Below, one piece after another: positions 18,848-28,788 of a DNA stretch of 64,000 bases. Positions within the stretch are counted from its first letter, which is position 1; the number at the start of each line of letters is the position of its first letter. Origin of the DNA: Lentilitoribacter sp. Alg239-R112. Its GTDB lineage: Bacteria > Pseudomonadota > Alphaproteobacteria > Rhizobiales > Rhizobiaceae. The position numbers and the translations under genes are program-made. The DNA is taken from the NCBI RefSeq assembly GCF_900537175.1, contig NZ_LS999833.1:1860001-1924000 (forward strand). The letters run 5' to 3'. Under the pieces are notes generated by a model. That model saw only the letters and a list, made by a program, of their open reading frames with translations, did not search any database and was not told where the DNA came from.

Positions 18848-21264
18848 ATGAGATGACACCTCCAAAAGAAGAACGTTCCGCCGCTCTAAATGGTCTCGGC
18901 TGTTCACGCAAACGCGTTGAAGATGCTCGTTTTACACAAGGCAAAGGCAATTACATTGATGACATAAAGCTGCCTGGCATGCTCTTTGGCGACTTTGTAC
19001 GCTCACCCTACCCCCATGCTTATGTGAAAAACATAAACACGGATGCTGCTATGGCAGTACCCGGTGTCGTCGCCGTGCTAACTGCAGACGATCTTCGACC
19101 ACTTAATCTCCACTGGATGCCCACACTTGCCGGCGACAAGCAAATGGTGCTTGCTGATGGAAAAGTGCTTTTCCAGGGGCAAGAAGTTGCCTTCATTGTT
19201 GCTAATGATCGATATGCAGCGGCGGATGCAGTTGAGCTTGTTGAAGTCGAATACGAGGAATTGCCTGCACTGGTCGATCCATACAAGGCAGAGATAGAAG
19301 GCGCGCCAATATTACGTGAAGACATTGCAGATCAGAAAACAGGTGCCCACGGGCCGCGCCGTCACCCCAATCATATTTTCACTTGGGAGGTTGGTGAGAA
19401 AGAAGCAACACAAAGCGTGATCGATAGTGCTGAAGTGACGGCTGAAGAAACAATGTATTATCACCGCACCCACCCCTGCCCGCTTGAAACCTGTGGCTCT
19501 GTTGCCAGCATGGATAAGGTAAATGGAAAACTCACACTTTATGGAACCTTTCAGGCACCCCATGTCGTGCGCACAGTCGCATCGCTTTTATCTGGCATTG
19601 CCGAAAGCAACATCAGAGTCATATCGCCAGATATTGGCGGCGGATTTGGAAACAAAGTGGGGGTTTATCCAGGTTATGTTTGCTCAATAGTCGCATCCAT
19701 TGTGACAGGTAAACCTGTTAAATGGGTTGAAGACAGAATTGAAAACCTGACGTCAACCGCATTTGCTCGTGATTATTGGATGAAAGGGAAGATTAGCGCC
19801 ACAAAAGAGGGGAAAATAACAGGTCTCGACGTTCATGTTATTGCTGATCATGGTGCATTTGATGCTTGTGCTGACCCAACTAAGTTTCCAGCGGGTTTCA
19901 TGAATATCTGTACTGGGTCATATGATATCCCTACTGCTTATCTAGCTGTTGATGGCATCTATACCAACAAAGCACCCGGCGGTGTATCCTATCGGTGCTC
20001 ATTCCGTGTAACGGAAGCAGTATATCTCATTGAACGAATGATAGAAGTTTTGGCAATCGAGTTAGACATGGACTCCGCTGACTTACGCCGGATCAATTTT
20101 ATCAAAAAGGAACAATTTCCATATCAATCTGCGCTTGGCTGGGAATATGATTCTGGTGATTATCACACCGCATGGGATAAAGCCCTTGATGCGGTTGATT
20201 ACAAAAGCTTACGTGCAGAACAAACAGAACGCATTGAGGCGTTCAAACGCGGGGAAACCCGTAAATTGATGGGAATAGGACTATCGTTCTTTACCGAAAT
20301 TGTTGGCGCCGGCCCCGTTAAAAATTGTGATATTCTGGGCATGGGCATGTTTGATTCATGCGAGATCAGAATTCACCCAACAGGTTCAGCAATTGCGAGA
20401 CTTGGAACGATCTCCCAGGGTCAGGGACATGCAACCACCTTCGCTCAGATCCTAGCCAGTGAAATTGGCCTATCCGCGGATGATATTACACTTGAAGAAG
20501 GAGACACTGACACCGCACCTTATGGCCTTGGAACCTATGGGTCGCGCTCTACACCCGTTGCAGGCGCAGCTGCCGCCATGGCTGGCCGTAAAATCCGAGC
20601 GAAGGCACAGATGATAGCCGCCTATTTACTGGAAGTTCATGATGGTGACCTTGAATGGGATGTAGACCGCTTTGTTGTAAAAGGTGCACCAGAACGTTTC
20701 AAAACGATGAAAGACATTGCCTATGCGTCCTATAACCAAGTCATTCCAGGATTAGAGCCGGGGTTGGAAGCTGTAAGTTATTACGACCCGCCTAACATGA
20801 CCTATCCATTTGGCGCCTATGTTTGTGTCATGGATATTGATGTTGATACTGGTGTAACAGACGTTCGCCGGTTCTATGCTCTGGATGATTGCGGAACGCG
20901 CATCAATCCAATGATCATTGAAGGGCAGGTTCATGGTGGCTTAACTGAGGCGCTTGCCGTCGCGCTGGGGCAGGAAATTGCCTATGATGAGATGGGGAAC
21001 GTGAAGACTGGCTCATTGATGGATTTCTTCTTGCCAACAGCTTGGGAGACACCCAATTATGAGACAGATCACACGGTAACACCTAGCCCTCATCACCCGA
21101 TTGGAGCAAAAGGTGTTGGCGAAAGCCCTCATGTTGGTGGTGTACCTTGCTTCTCAAATGCTGTTCAAGATGCATTCAAAGCCTTTGGACTGCGACATAC
21201 AAATATGCCTCATGATCATTGGCGCATTTGGCAAACTGCCAATAAACTGGGCTTGCACGACTAG
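18844..21264 (+). CDS. coxL: Aerobic CO dehydrogenase large (molybdopterin) subunit, form I-like
   Basis: An 806-residue catalytic subunit carrying the Mo-molybdopterin cytosine dinucleotide cofactor. The active-site loop reads SYRCSFR with the Cys at residue 385 (codon 19996-19998). Form I, true CO-oxidising enzymes carry AYxCSFR, with a Cys that binds copper next to Mo, whereas form II has AYRGAGR. Here Ala is replaced by Ser but the CSFR core is kept. The catalytic Glu lies in [10 protein letters not shown] at about residue 760. Cofactor-binding GGGFGNK and QGQGHATT segments are intact. With the complete downstream maturation set, this strongly suggests genuine CO oxidation. Confidence 0.93.
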   Translation: MNEMTPPKEERSAALNGLGCSRKRVEDARFTQGKGNYIDDIKLPGMLFGDFVRSPYPHAYVKNINTDAAMAVPGVVAVLTADDLRPLNLHWMPTLAGDKQMVLADGKVLFQGQEVAFIVANDRYAAADAVELVEVEYEELPALVDPYKAEIEGAPILREDIADQKTGAHGPRRHPNHIFTWEVGEKEATQSVIDSAEVTAEETMYYHRTHPCPLETCGSVASMDKVNGKLTLYGTFQAPHVVRTVASLLSGIAESNIRVISPDIGGGFGNKVGVYPGYVCSIVASIVTGKPVKWVEDRIENLTSTAFARDYWMKGKISATKEGKITGLDVHVIADHGAFDACADPTKFPAGFMNICTGSYDIPTAYLAVDGIYTNKAPGGVSYRCSFRVTEAVYLIERMIEVLAIELDMDSADLRRINFIKKEQFPYQSALGWEYDSGDYHTAWDKALDAVDYKSLRAEQTERIEAFKRGETRKLMGIGLSFFTEIVGAGPVKNCDILGMGMFDSCEIRIHPTGSAIARLGTISQGQGHATTFAQILASEIGLSADDITLEEGDTDTAPYGLGTYGSRSTPVAGAAAAMAGRKIRAKAQMIAAYLLEVHDGDLEWDVDRFVVKGAPERFKTMKDIAYASYNQVIPGLEPGLEAVSYYDPPNMTYPFGAYVCVMDIDVDTGVTDVRRFYALDDCGTRINPMIIEGQVHGGLTEALAVALGQEIAYDEMGNVKTGSLMDFFLPTAWETPNYETDHTVTPSPHHPIGAKGVGESPHVGGVPCFSNAVQDAFKAFGLRHTNMPHDHWRIWQTANKLGLHD

Positions 21265-21316
21265 TAGACAACGGCCCGAAACTAAGCTTTTGGGCCGCAA
21301 ACTTCAAAGTGAACAT

Positions 21317-22189
21317 ATGACCTGGACCCAATTAAAAACCGAGTTGGCTGATAACAACTATGTGGCTTCTGACGCGCTTGCGATGGCTCTTCACTTGGCA
21401 ATTGAGTTAGAGCGTCCTTTATTGCTTGAAGGTTCGGCGGGTGTCGGCAAAACGCAAATTGCAAAGACACTGGCTGATATAAAAGACACAAACTTGATTA
21501 GGCTTCAGTGCTATGAGGGACTAGATTCAGCTTCGGCAATCTATGAATGGAATTATCAGCGACAATTACTAGCCATTCGTGCAGATACTGGAAATGACAA
21601 AAAGAAAAATATTGAGGAGCGTATATTTTCTGAAAAGTACCTGCTTCGGCGCCCCTTATTAGAAGCAATCTCTCAAGAAACACCTCCCGTCCTGCTGATC
21701 GATGAGGTAGATCGTGCAGACGAAGAGTTTGAAGCTTACCTTCTAGAAGTACTCTCAGACTTCCAAATCTCCATTCCAGAACTAGGAACCATCAACGCAA
21801 CTAGTCGGCCACTTGTTATTTTAACAGCCAATGGCGCCCGTGATTTATCCGATGCGCTTCGCCGCCGTTGTATTTACTCATTTGTCGAATATCCCGATCT
21901 ACAAACTGAATTAGCCATCTTAAATAAGCGCGATCCAGGATTAAATACACAACTTGCCAAACAGATCGTTGGATTTGTTCAAGCAATACGAAAAGAAGAG
22001 TTGGAAAAAAAGCCTGGCATTGCCGAGATGCTAGATTGGGCAGCAGCTATTTCCGGTTTGGGGATTAATGATTTATCTGATGATCCGGCTACACTGCAAG
22101 CAACGCTCGTTTGCTTGCTAAAAACACAATCAGACCAAGCTGCCATTCCGTCAGAGGTTGCGGAGCGACTATTGGGAAAGGTAGCATAA
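21317..22189 (+). CDS. coxD: CoxD, MoxR-type AAA+ ATPase for CODH maturation
   Basis: A 290-residue AAA+ ATPase. Walker A is GSAGVGKT (residues 39-46) and Walker B is LLIDEVDRADEE; an arginine-rich sensor segment (DALRRRCIYSF) follows. In Oligotropha, CoxD is a membrane-associated ATPase needed to build the [CuSMoO2] active site, and it works with CoxE and CoxF. ATG21317 is chosen because the longer open frame from 21101 would overlap coxL by 164 bp and has no family similarity. The stop overlaps the coxE start by 1 bp (TAATG). Confidence 0.9.
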   Translation: MTWTQLKTELADNNYVASDALAMALHLAIELERPLLLEGSAGVGKTQIAKTLADIKDTNLIRLQCYEGLDSASAIYEWNYQRQLLAIRADTGNDKKKNIEERIFSEKYLLRRPLLEAISQETPPVLLIDEVDRADEEFEAYLLEVLSDFQISIPELGTINATSRPLVILTANGARDLSDALRRRCIYSFVEYPDLQTELAILNKRDPGLNTQLAKQIVGFVQAIRKEELEKKPGIAEMLDWAAAISGLGINDLSDDPATLQATLVCLLKTQSDQAAIPSEVAERLLGKVA

Positions 22190-23376
22190 TGCCAGTGACT
22201 CAATTTCCAGAAAGAGTGCATAATATAGCTGAACGCATGACAGACTTCATGGCTCATCTACGTTTTAATGGCATCAATGTTGGTGTTGCTGAAACAGAAG
22301 CTGGACTTCTTGCTCTGCGCCACATTAATCTTGCCAATATTCACGAAACAAGGCTCGCACTCAAATCAATCTGCGCAAATAATGCTGATCGGTTCGCCAA
22401 ATTTGACGATCTTTTCAAAGCATACTGGATGAACAAAGGTCGCACTCATGACCGTGATCGACAGACTGAACATGCACCTGAGAAAAAAAATTGTCGAACT
22501 AGCAAAAACCCATTTGAACCTGTTGGTGATACCAGCTCAACCGGCGAACAAGATTTGCCAGATGATGATCGCACTGGCGAAGCTAGTCAATCAGGAAATG
22601 GCAAATTAATCTCATCAAAATTTGCCAATATTGAGAAAACTGACCTTCGCGAGTTTATGAAACCTAAAGACTTAATTCACGCAGAGAAAGTAGCTGAAGA
22701 TTTGGCAAAAGCGATGCGCTACCGCCGATCACGTCGCCGTTGCGCCGCGCAAAAAGGTGCTGACCTCGATCTGCGTAAAATCATCCGAAGAAGCGTGTCC
22801 ACAGGAGGCGAACCCTTATGGTTGCTAAAACGTAACAAACCCAGTCGGCCTCAACATATTGTCGCGCTTCTAGACGTTTCCGGTTCCATGACTGTTTATT
22901 CCCGTGTGTTTCTGGCTTTTCTGAAGGGGCTAATGAGTGCCGATCAAAACACGGACGCATATCTATTTCATACTCAACTCGTTCGAATTTCATACGCTTT
23001 ACGTGATGGAGATACATTCCGCGCAATTAACCGGCTGTCTATGATGGCTCAAGGCTTTGGCGGCGGCACCAAGATTGGCATAAATCTGCGTAGATTTAAC
23101 GAACAATATGCTGCAAATCAGGTCAATGGGAGATCTGTCGTGATCATTTTATCCGATGGGTATGACACCGACCCGCCCAATATAATTTCTGAACAACTAA
23201 AGCGGTTAAAAAAGCGTGGTTGCAAAATCATATGGCTTAACCCGCTTAAGGGTTGGAAAGATTACGAACCCATAGCTAAAGGCATGGCAGCAGCTTTACC
23301 TTATCTCGATCTTTTTGCCGCAGCCACGACACTCAATGATTTGGCCGCTCTTGAACCTGAATTGGAGAGAATATGA
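22189..23376 (+). CDS. coxE: CoxE, VWA-domain maturation protein
   Basis: A 395-residue protein with a charged, low-complexity middle and a C-terminal von Willebrand factor A domain. The metal-ion-dependent adhesion site is visible as LLDVSGSM, with GFGGGTKIG and ILSDGYDTDPP as further MIDAS segments. CoxE partners the CoxD ATPase in the MoxR-VWA pairing used for metallo-centre assembly. The ATG at 22189 follows a coupled TAATG. The longer open frame from 22111 is read through coxD and excluded. The stop overlaps coxF by 4 bp. Confidence 0.9.
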   Translation: MPVTQFPERVHNIAERMTDFMAHLRFNGINVGVAETEAGLLALRHINLANIHETRLALKSICANNADRFAKFDDLFKAYWMNKGRTHDRDRQTEHAPEKKNCRTSKNPFEPVGDTSSTGEQDLPDDDRTGEASQSGNGKLISSKFANIEKTDLREFMKPKDLIHAEKVAEDLAKAMRYRRSRRRCAAQKGADLDLRKIIRRSVSTGGEPLWLLKRNKPSRPQHIVALLDVSGSMTVYSRVFLAFLKGLMSADQNTDAYLFHTQLVRISYALRDGDTFRAINRLSMMAQGFGGGTKIGINLRRFNEQYAANQVNGRSVVIILSDGYDTDPPNIISEQLKRLKKRGCKIIWLNPLKGWKDYEPIAKGMAAALPYLDLFAAATTLNDLAALEPELERI

Positions 23377-24377
23377 CAATGGTGAAAAATGCGCCAACCG
23401 ATATTCTTGATGTCATATCGGAACTGAAGTCAAAAGGTGAAGCTTTTGCCATGGCAACAGTTGTTAGAACTGTTTCAGTCACATCTGCCAAGGCCGGCGC
23501 AAAAGCAATTATTATGGGTGATGGCACCATCTCAGAAGGTTGGATCGGCGGAGGTTGCGCACGTTCTGCGGTATTAAAGGCAGCGCGCGAAGCCTTAGAT
23601 GATGGAAACCCAAGACTAGTTTCAGTGCAACCGGAAGACCTTCTCTCCGAACAAGGAATTACATCTGGTGAAATTAAGGATGGTGTAAAGTTTGCAACCA
23701 ATATGTGTCCAAGCGAAGGCTCGATGGATATCTTTGTTGAGGCTGTTCGCCCTAAGCCTGAACTTGTGATTTTTGGTGCAAGCCCCGTCGCCATAGCGCT
23801 AGCTCAACTTGCAAAGCCAATGGGCTACACATGCACAGTCTGCACGAAACAAGCTGATCACCATGCATTCACAAATGTCGACCGCCATATTGAAGGGTTC
23901 GAACTTCCAGAACGTAAAGGTCAAAGATTTATTGTTGTCTCAACTCAAGGAAGTGGGGACGAGGCAGCACTCAAATCCGCCTTATCTGGCCCTGCTGAAT
24001 TTATATCCTTTGTCGGAAGCCGCAAGAAAGCTGCGCGTTTAGGCGAAAAATTAATCAGTGCTGGTATGTCACAAGACACCTTCGCTCAGTTAAAGGCACC
24101 TGCGGGGTTGGATATAAAAGCAGTCACTCCCGAAGAGATCGCCCTTTCCATTATTGCTGAAATCATAATGAAAAAACGCGCCACTTCGGCCAAGCGTGTT
24201 CCTTTGCCGGGAACGAGTGCGATTGTAGATGCGGAAAAACCTGAACCTAAAAACTTTATATCGTTCGTAACTGACAAATTTACAAATCAGAAGACTAATC
24301 CCAATCATGAAACGGAGGACCAACCTGAGCAGGAAGAAATTAACGCCTTCTTGCTGATGCGTGGCCCATGTTGTTAG
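23373..24377 (+). CDS. coxF: CoxF, XdhC-family maturation factor
   Basis: A 334-residue XdhC/CoxF-type protein. The N-terminal XdhC domain (about 1-115; WIGGGCARSAVLKAAREAL) and the Rossmann-like C-domain (about 126-270; PELVIFGASPVAIALAQLAKPMGY) are both present, with a charged C-terminal extension of about 55 residues. XdhC proteins deliver modified molybdenum cofactor to xanthine-dehydrogenase-type enzymes. CoxF is implicated in inserting sulfur and copper at the CO dehydrogenase site. GGAGAG precedes ATG23373, which overlaps the coxE stop. Confidence 0.88.
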   Translation: MTMVKNAPTDILDVISELKSKGEAFAMATVVRTVSVTSAKAGAKAIIMGDGTISEGWIGGGCARSAVLKAAREALDDGNPRLVSVQPEDLLSEQGITSGEIKDGVKFATNMCPSEGSMDIFVEAVRPKPELVIFGASPVAIALAQLAKPMGYTCTVCTKQADHHAFTNVDRHIEGFELPERKGQRFIVVSTQGSGDEAALKSALSGPAEFISFVGSRKKAARLGEKLISAGMSQDTFAQLKAPAGLDIKAVTPEEIALSIIAEIIMKKRATSAKRVPLPGTSAIVDAEKPEPKNFISFVTDKFTNQKTNPNHETEDQPEQEEINAFLLMRGPCC

Positions 24378-24386
24378 AGGAATAAA

Positions 24387-24884
24387 ATGGAACTTCAAGA
24401 CGAAATTTTTATCAATGCACCCCGAGATGTAGTGTATGCAGCACTGAACGATCCAGAGATTTTAAAGCAATGCATTCCTGGCTGCGAAGAACTTGTAAAG
24501 GAATCTGATACCGAACTTACAGCTAAAGTCGTGTTAAAGGTAGGGCCAGTTAAAGCCAAGTTCAGCGGCGAAGTAAACCTTGATGGTAGCGGCGCGCCAG
24601 ACACATTTTCCCTTGTTGGAAAAGGCAATGGCGGGGTAGCAGGCTATGCAAAAGGTGGGGCCGATGTAGAGTTGGTGGAACAAGACGACGGCACGATGTT
24701 AAAATACATGGCCAAAGCAGAAATTGGTGGTAAATTAGCTCAACTGGGCAGTCGGCTCGTCTCCAGCACAGCAAAAAAACTATCTAAAAACTTCTTTGAT
24801 AACTTTGAGAAAGTAGTTTGCGGTGATCCAGAAGATGACCAAGATGAAAAGAAAGGCTTTTGGGGTAAATTAGTTAGCTCTTAA
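24387..24884 (+). CDS. coxG: CoxG, SRPBCC-fold membrane-association factor
   Basis: A 165-residue CoxG-family protein with the START/SRPBCC fold and typical start (INAPRDVVYAALNDPEILKQCIPGCEEL). In Oligotropha, CoxG anchors CO dehydrogenase to the cytoplasmic membrane; related proteins elsewhere carry quinones. This copy is shorter than the Oligotropha protein and lacks an obvious long hydrophobic tail, so the membrane anchor may be reduced. AGAGGAA precedes the ATG; it follows coxF by 9 bp. Confidence 0.88.
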   Translation: MELQDEIFINAPRDVVYAALNDPEILKQCIPGCEELVKESDTELTAKVVLKVGPVKAKFSGEVNLDGSGAPDTFSLVGKGNGGVAGYAKGGADVELVEQDDGTMLKYMAKAEIGGKLAQLGSRLVSSTAKKLSKNFFDNFEKVVCGDPEDDQDEKKGFWGKLVSS

Positions 24885-24917
24885 AACAAACAATATTCTC
24901 TTACGGTCAAGCAACAT

Positions 24918-25847
24918 ATGATTTACGTATCAGATATAGATCCGCTCAAAGCACTATCGAGTGCCGACGAACCGGGAACCCTAGCGATCATTACCAGTAT
25001 CGAAGGGCCATCGTATCGGCCTTTGGGTGCAATGATGGCCATCTTGGCTGATGATTCAAATGTCGGCACCCTGTCATCAGGGTGTATCGAATCTGATCTT
25101 CTACATCACGCTGAGCAAGCTAAATCTAAAGGAGAGCCAATAACAGTTCGATATGGCAACGGCTCACCATTCATCGATATTCAACTGCCATGCGGGGGAA
25201 CATTAGAGATCACATTAATCTACGCGCCAGATCAGGCAATCTTGCGCCAGGTTATAACAAAAACACGTAACCGCTCCGCCACCACATTACAAATCAACTG
25301 CGACACTGGAAGTTTGTCATTTTCAGATAAAACCAAAACAGAGAGAAATGGAGAATTTTTCCACGCCCGCATCATACCTGAATTACGATTTTTAGTATTC
25401 GGCAAGGGACCGGAAGCACTTACATTCACGTCCCTTGTCCGAACCGCGTCATTCGACAGTCTGTTATTATCACCAGACAGGCAGATGATTGAATACGCAA
25501 ACAATATTGGCTGCGGTACATTCTATCTCACTAAACCTGAGTTTCCTAAATCTGTTGAGATAGATGAATGGACCGCAATTTTGCTGTTTTTCCACGACCA
25601 TGACTGGGAACCCCCAATCCTGAAAAACATTCTTTCTTCACCAGCATTTTACATTGGCGCACAAGGAAGTAAGCGAGCAAGACAAACATTATTGAACGAA
25701 CTAACCTTACAAGGGTCCTCGAGTAAAGAGTTGGCAAATTTACAAGGTCCCATTGGACTTATTCCGTCCACACGAGACTCCAGAACACTAGCAATATCAG
25801 TTTTAGCCGAAGTCTTATTGAAAGCTTCCGTCTTCAAACCAAGTTAA
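24918..25847 (+). CDS. coxI: CoxI, second XdhC-family protein
   Basis: A 309-residue XdhC-domain protein: EGPSYRPLGAMMAI and GTLSSGCIESDLLHHA in the N-terminal domain, and a C-terminal Rossmann domain with VFGKGPEALTFTSL and FYIGAQGSKRARQTLL. It is divergent from coxF and matches CoxI in canonical cox clusters. It is probably a molybdenum-cofactor maturation or chaperone factor. It ends the cluster and converges on the LysR gene. No coxH, coxK or coxB homologue is found between coxG and coxI or downstream. Confidence 0.82.
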   Translation: MIYVSDIDPLKALSSADEPGTLAIITSIEGPSYRPLGAMMAILADDSNVGTLSSGCIESDLLHHAEQAKSKGEPITVRYGNGSPFIDIQLPCGGTLEITLIYAPDQAILRQVITKTRNRSATTLQINCDTGSLSFSDKTKTERNGEFFHARIIPELRFLVFGKGPEALTFTSLVRTASFDSLLLSPDRQMIEYANNIGCGTFYLTKPEFPKSVEIDEWTAILLFFHDHDWEPPILKNILSSPAFYIGAQGSKRARQTLLNELTLQGSSSKELANLQGPIGLIPSTRDSRTLAISVLAEVLLKASVFKPS

Positions 25848-25922
25848 GTTTAATAAAGGAGGTGTCTATCAAGAAAAAAACATCCCCATCGTTCCATCAA
25901 AACAGATAAATGCAACCTTGGT

Positions 25923-26810
25923 CTATTGTCCAATCTTACTGAAAAAGTTCCATGCGATTTTGCTTTGCGCAGTGTGCAATGTTGGCTCTGTATAAATGAC
26001 CAATTTTAAATCGACTTGCCAATCATCCTCACCAATTACGATTAACTCTTTTCTAGCAATCTCTGACTTAATCGCAGCCTCTGATAGCCATGCAATACCG
26101 GCCCCTTGCAGACACAAGCTTTTAAGAGATTCAGAAAATGCATCTGTGTGGCGAACAAATAAGTTTGGCTGTTTAGTATCAATCAATTTATCAACTATGA
26201 GCCCCAAAAATGATCCCGTAGAGTAACATAGATATGGCAGAGGTTTTTTTTCAGCTTCCACAAATGACGGATACAAACTTGCAGATAGGACTGGAACCAG
26301 ACGGTCTGCACCTATCTCTATGAATTGAAAACGCTCTTCATCAAGCGTTAGTGCAACATCTGGAGATCTGTAGCAAACAAGAAAATCGCTATTTTGCTCC
26401 GAAAGATGATCGCAGCAATTATAAAGGTTATCTGACGTAACACGTGTTTTTAAATTTGGAATAATATGTCCAAGTTCGGAAAGCAAAGGCATGAGGTTAT
26501 GAATGGAGATCGAATGGGGGGCAGCAAAACGAAGAGTATCCAGCTCAATCCCAATCGTTTGCCGAACCTCTTCTCTACCACGTTGTAAATTCTGCAACAG
26601 CTCTTTTGCAATTGGCAAAAACTCTTTTCCCGCTCGAGACAGCAAAGCCGGGAATGAGCGTCGATCGACTAAATCTGCACCGACCCAAAGTTCTAATGAC
26701 CTTATTCGACGTGAAAACGCAGATTGAGTAATATTTCTCTCATTGGCAGCTTTCGTAAAATTAAGATGATGCGCAAAGCTGACAAAGTCTTCCAACCATT
26801 TAGTGTCCAT
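25923..26810 (-). CDS. LysR-family transcriptional regulator
   Basis: A 295-residue LysR protein. The N-terminal helix-turn-helix (FTKAANERNITQSAFSRRIRSLE, about residues 18-40) is canonical and an effector-binding domain fills residues 90-290. AAAGGAGAG precedes the ATG. It is divergent from the D-cysteine desulfhydrase/cysteate-lyase-like gene with a 141-bp gap, the usual arrangement for a regulator of the adjacent gene. The effector is probably that enzyme's substrate. It converges on coxI and is unlikely to be a cox regulator. Confidence 0.9.
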   Translation of the reverse strand: MDTKWLEDFVSFAHHLNFTKAANERNITQSAFSRRIRSLELWVGADLVDRRSFPALLSRAGKEFLPIAKELLQNLQRGREEVRQTIGIELDTLRFAAPHSISIHNLMPLLSELGHIIPNLKTRVTSDNLYNCCDHLSEQNSDFLVCYRSPDVALTLDEERFQFIEIGADRLVPVLSASLYPSFVEAEKKPLPYLCYSTGSFLGLIVDKLIDTKQPNLFVRHTDAFSESLKSLCLQGAGIAWLSEAAIKSEIARKELIVIGEDDWQVDLKLVIYTEPTLHTAQSKIAWNFFSKIGQ

Positions 26811-26951
26811 TTACTCTCCTTTAAGGCCTTATAAAAACAGAGTTTTATACGTTATGCAAATTTGGAATAACAAAATGAAAATATAACATTGGTAAAATTT
26901 TGAGATATCAAGAATATTAAAGAAAATAAAAATAACCCAGAAAGAAAACAC

Positions 26952-27965
26952 ATGCATCTAGCTCGCTTTAACCGAATTTCTCTTGGGCACTTCCCAACGC
27001 CTTTAGAAAAAATGGAAAACTTAACAAAAGCTCTAGGTGGGCCGCAATTATGGATTAAGCGAGATGATTGTACAGGGTTAGCCACTGGCGGCAACAAAAC
27101 AAGAAAACTCGAATTTCTCGTAGCTGACGCTGTAGCAAAGGGTGCCGACACGCTGGTAACTCAAGGTGCAACACAATCGAACCACGTTCGCCAAACAGCA
27201 GCAGCAGCAAGAAAGTTGGGTATGAAATGTTTCGCATTGCTTGAACACCGCGTGGTCAATCAGGGCGATAGATATGCGCAAACGGGAAATGTATTCTTTG
27301 ACGATCTACTTAAGTGCGAATATGAATTTCGACCTGAAGGTCTAGATATGAACAAAGAAGGTCAGGAATACGCAGATAAACTTCAGGAAAAAGGTTTAAA
27401 GCCCTACTTCATACCAGGCGGCGGCTCTAACACAGTGGGTGCTCTTGGATATGCAAATGCAGCGGCGGAGCTGGTTTATCAGGCGGATCAACAGGGCCTG
27501 CGCATCGACAAACTGGTGCATGCAACCGGTAGCGCAGGAACGCAGGCTGGTCTGGTTGCGGGTTTTCATGCAATGAACACCCCTATCGATATCGTCGGGA
27601 TATCAGTGAGAGCTGCCAAAGAAAAACAAATCGACAATGTTCATAAACTTGCTTGTGCTACGGCTGATTTGATCGGAGCAAAAGGCGACCTCGCACGAAG
27701 CAAAGTAGAAGCCTATGATGAATATGTTGGCCCGGGTTATGGTCAGCCTACCGATGAAATGGTCGATGCGATAAGCATGTTGGCAACAGAAGAAGCTATC
27801 TTCCTCGATCCCGTATATTCCGGAAAAGGCATGGCTGGACTTATAGGCCTCATACAAAAAGGATACTTCAAAAAAGACGAGAACGTCGTATTCCTTCATA
27901 CCGGTGGCTCGGCAGCATTATTTGCTTATGAACATCTGTTTTCAAGACAACAGGCGGCTGAATGA
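26952..27965 (+). CDS. PLP-dependent D-cysteine desulfhydrase / L-cysteate sulfo-lyase-like protein
   Basis: A 337-residue fold-type II PLP enzyme of the ACC-deaminase/D-cysteine desulfhydrase family. The cofactor lysine is Lys49 in GGNKTRKLEF, TQGATQSNHVRQ binds PLP and substrate, and PGGGSNTVGALGY follows. The opening MHLARFNRISLGHFPTPLE resembles marine CuyA, L-cysteate sulfo-lyase, which releases sulfite, ammonia and pyruvate. DcyD, releasing sulfide from D-cysteine, is the main alternative; I cannot separate them by eye. The divergent LysR gene and the zwitterion-type ABC importer downstream fit uptake of an amino-sulfonate. The next gene overlaps by 4 bp. Confidence 0.75.
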   Translation: MHLARFNRISLGHFPTPLEKMENLTKALGGPQLWIKRDDCTGLATGGNKTRKLEFLVADAVAKGADTLVTQGATQSNHVRQTAAAARKLGMKCFALLEHRVVNQGDRYAQTGNVFFDDLLKCEYEFRPEGLDMNKEGQEYADKLQEKGLKPYFIPGGGSNTVGALGYANAAAELVYQADQQGLRIDKLVHATGSAGTQAGLVAGFHAMNTPIDIVGISVRAAKEKQIDNVHKLACATADLIGAKGDLARSKVEAYDEYVGPGYGQPTDEMVDAISMLATEEAIFLDPVYSGKGMAGLIGLIQKGYFKKDENVVFLHTGGSAALFAYEHLFSRQQAAE

Positions 27966-28726
27966 ACGAACTGGTCTTTAAAACTGCCGGAAAAGGGTTT
28001 CCCCTGGTTCTAGTTCACGGATATTTAGCAGGCGCTGATATCTGGCAAGAACAACTCGAATTTTTTAAAGACCATTTTAAAGTTATCGTACCTAATCTTC
28101 CCGGTTTTGCAGATAGCGCGCAAGTTAAAGCGCCGAACTCTATTATTGATATAGCAAATCTGTTATTGTCAGAGCTTACGGATAGAGGTGTTGATAAGTT
28201 CCACCTGATGGGACATTCCATGGGTGGAATGATTGTTCAAGCAATGGCTGCAATTGCTCCCGATCGCATCGATCATCTGATATGTTACGGAACTGGACCT
28301 GTTGGCGTACTACCCGATCGCTTTGAAACCATTGAGCAATCACGCGACCGATTGAACAATGATGGGTTAGAAAAAACCGTTAAACGTATCGCCGCAACTT
28401 GGTTTTTACACAGGGAAGATGCAGAAGGTTATGATCAATGTGTTGAACTTGGGTTGCAAGCAAATATGCAAGCAGCTTTAGCCAGTCTCACCGCATGGGA
28501 GAACTGGGATGGCCGAGAGGAATTAAAAAACATTCGCGCTAAAACACTGATCATTTGGGGAGAAAGTGATCGATCCTATAACCAAAGCCAACCCGAAGCA
28601 CTTTGGCACGGTATCGAAAACAGTTGTTTGGTCGTCGTTTCAAACTGTGCACACAATGTGCACATGGAAAAACCTATATTTTTCAACGCAATCGTAAAGG
28701 ATTTTTTGCCAACACAATCCAACTAA
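27962..28726 (+). CDS. Alpha/beta hydrolase
   Basis: A 254-residue alpha/beta-hydrolase-fold enzyme. The oxyanion HG (LVHGYLAG), nucleophile elbow GHSMGG, acidic residue in IWGESDRSY and the catalytic His in NCAHNVHMEKP are all present, so it should be active. It may hydrolyse an ester, amide or lactone. The start overlaps the PLP enzyme stop (ATGA), showing coupling. A role in releasing the substrate of the PLP enzyme from a conjugate is possible but unproven. Confidence 0.82.
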   Translation: MNELVFKTAGKGFPLVLVHGYLAGADIWQEQLEFFKDHFKVIVPNLPGFADSAQVKAPNSIIDIANLLLSELTDRGVDKFHLMGHSMGGMIVQAMAAIAPDRIDHLICYGTGPVGVLPDRFETIEQSRDRLNNDGLEKTVKRIAATWFLHREDAEGYDQCVELGLQANMQAALASLTAWENWDGREELKNIRAKTLIIWGESDRSYNQSQPEALWHGIENSCLVVVSNCAHNVHMEKPIFFNAIVKDFLPTQSN

Positions 28727-28788
28727 AACAAAATGTCGAAATACCCGTCGGACAACAGATGGGTTGCTATAAAAAAGGGAACTATAAA

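Noticed and set aside
21101..21316. Longer coxD start overlapping coxL
   Set aside because: The 72 extra residues are out-of-frame coxL sequence; ATG21317 restores normal CoxD length.
25856..25865. Strong Shine-Dalgarno-like AAAGGAGGTG after coxI
   Set aside because: No start codon or ORF follows within a usable distance.
26952..27965. ACC deaminase assignment
   Set aside because: The N-terminal LGHFPTPLE and overall pattern match D-cysteine desulfhydrase/cysteate lyase better; ACC deaminase cannot be fully excluded by eye.
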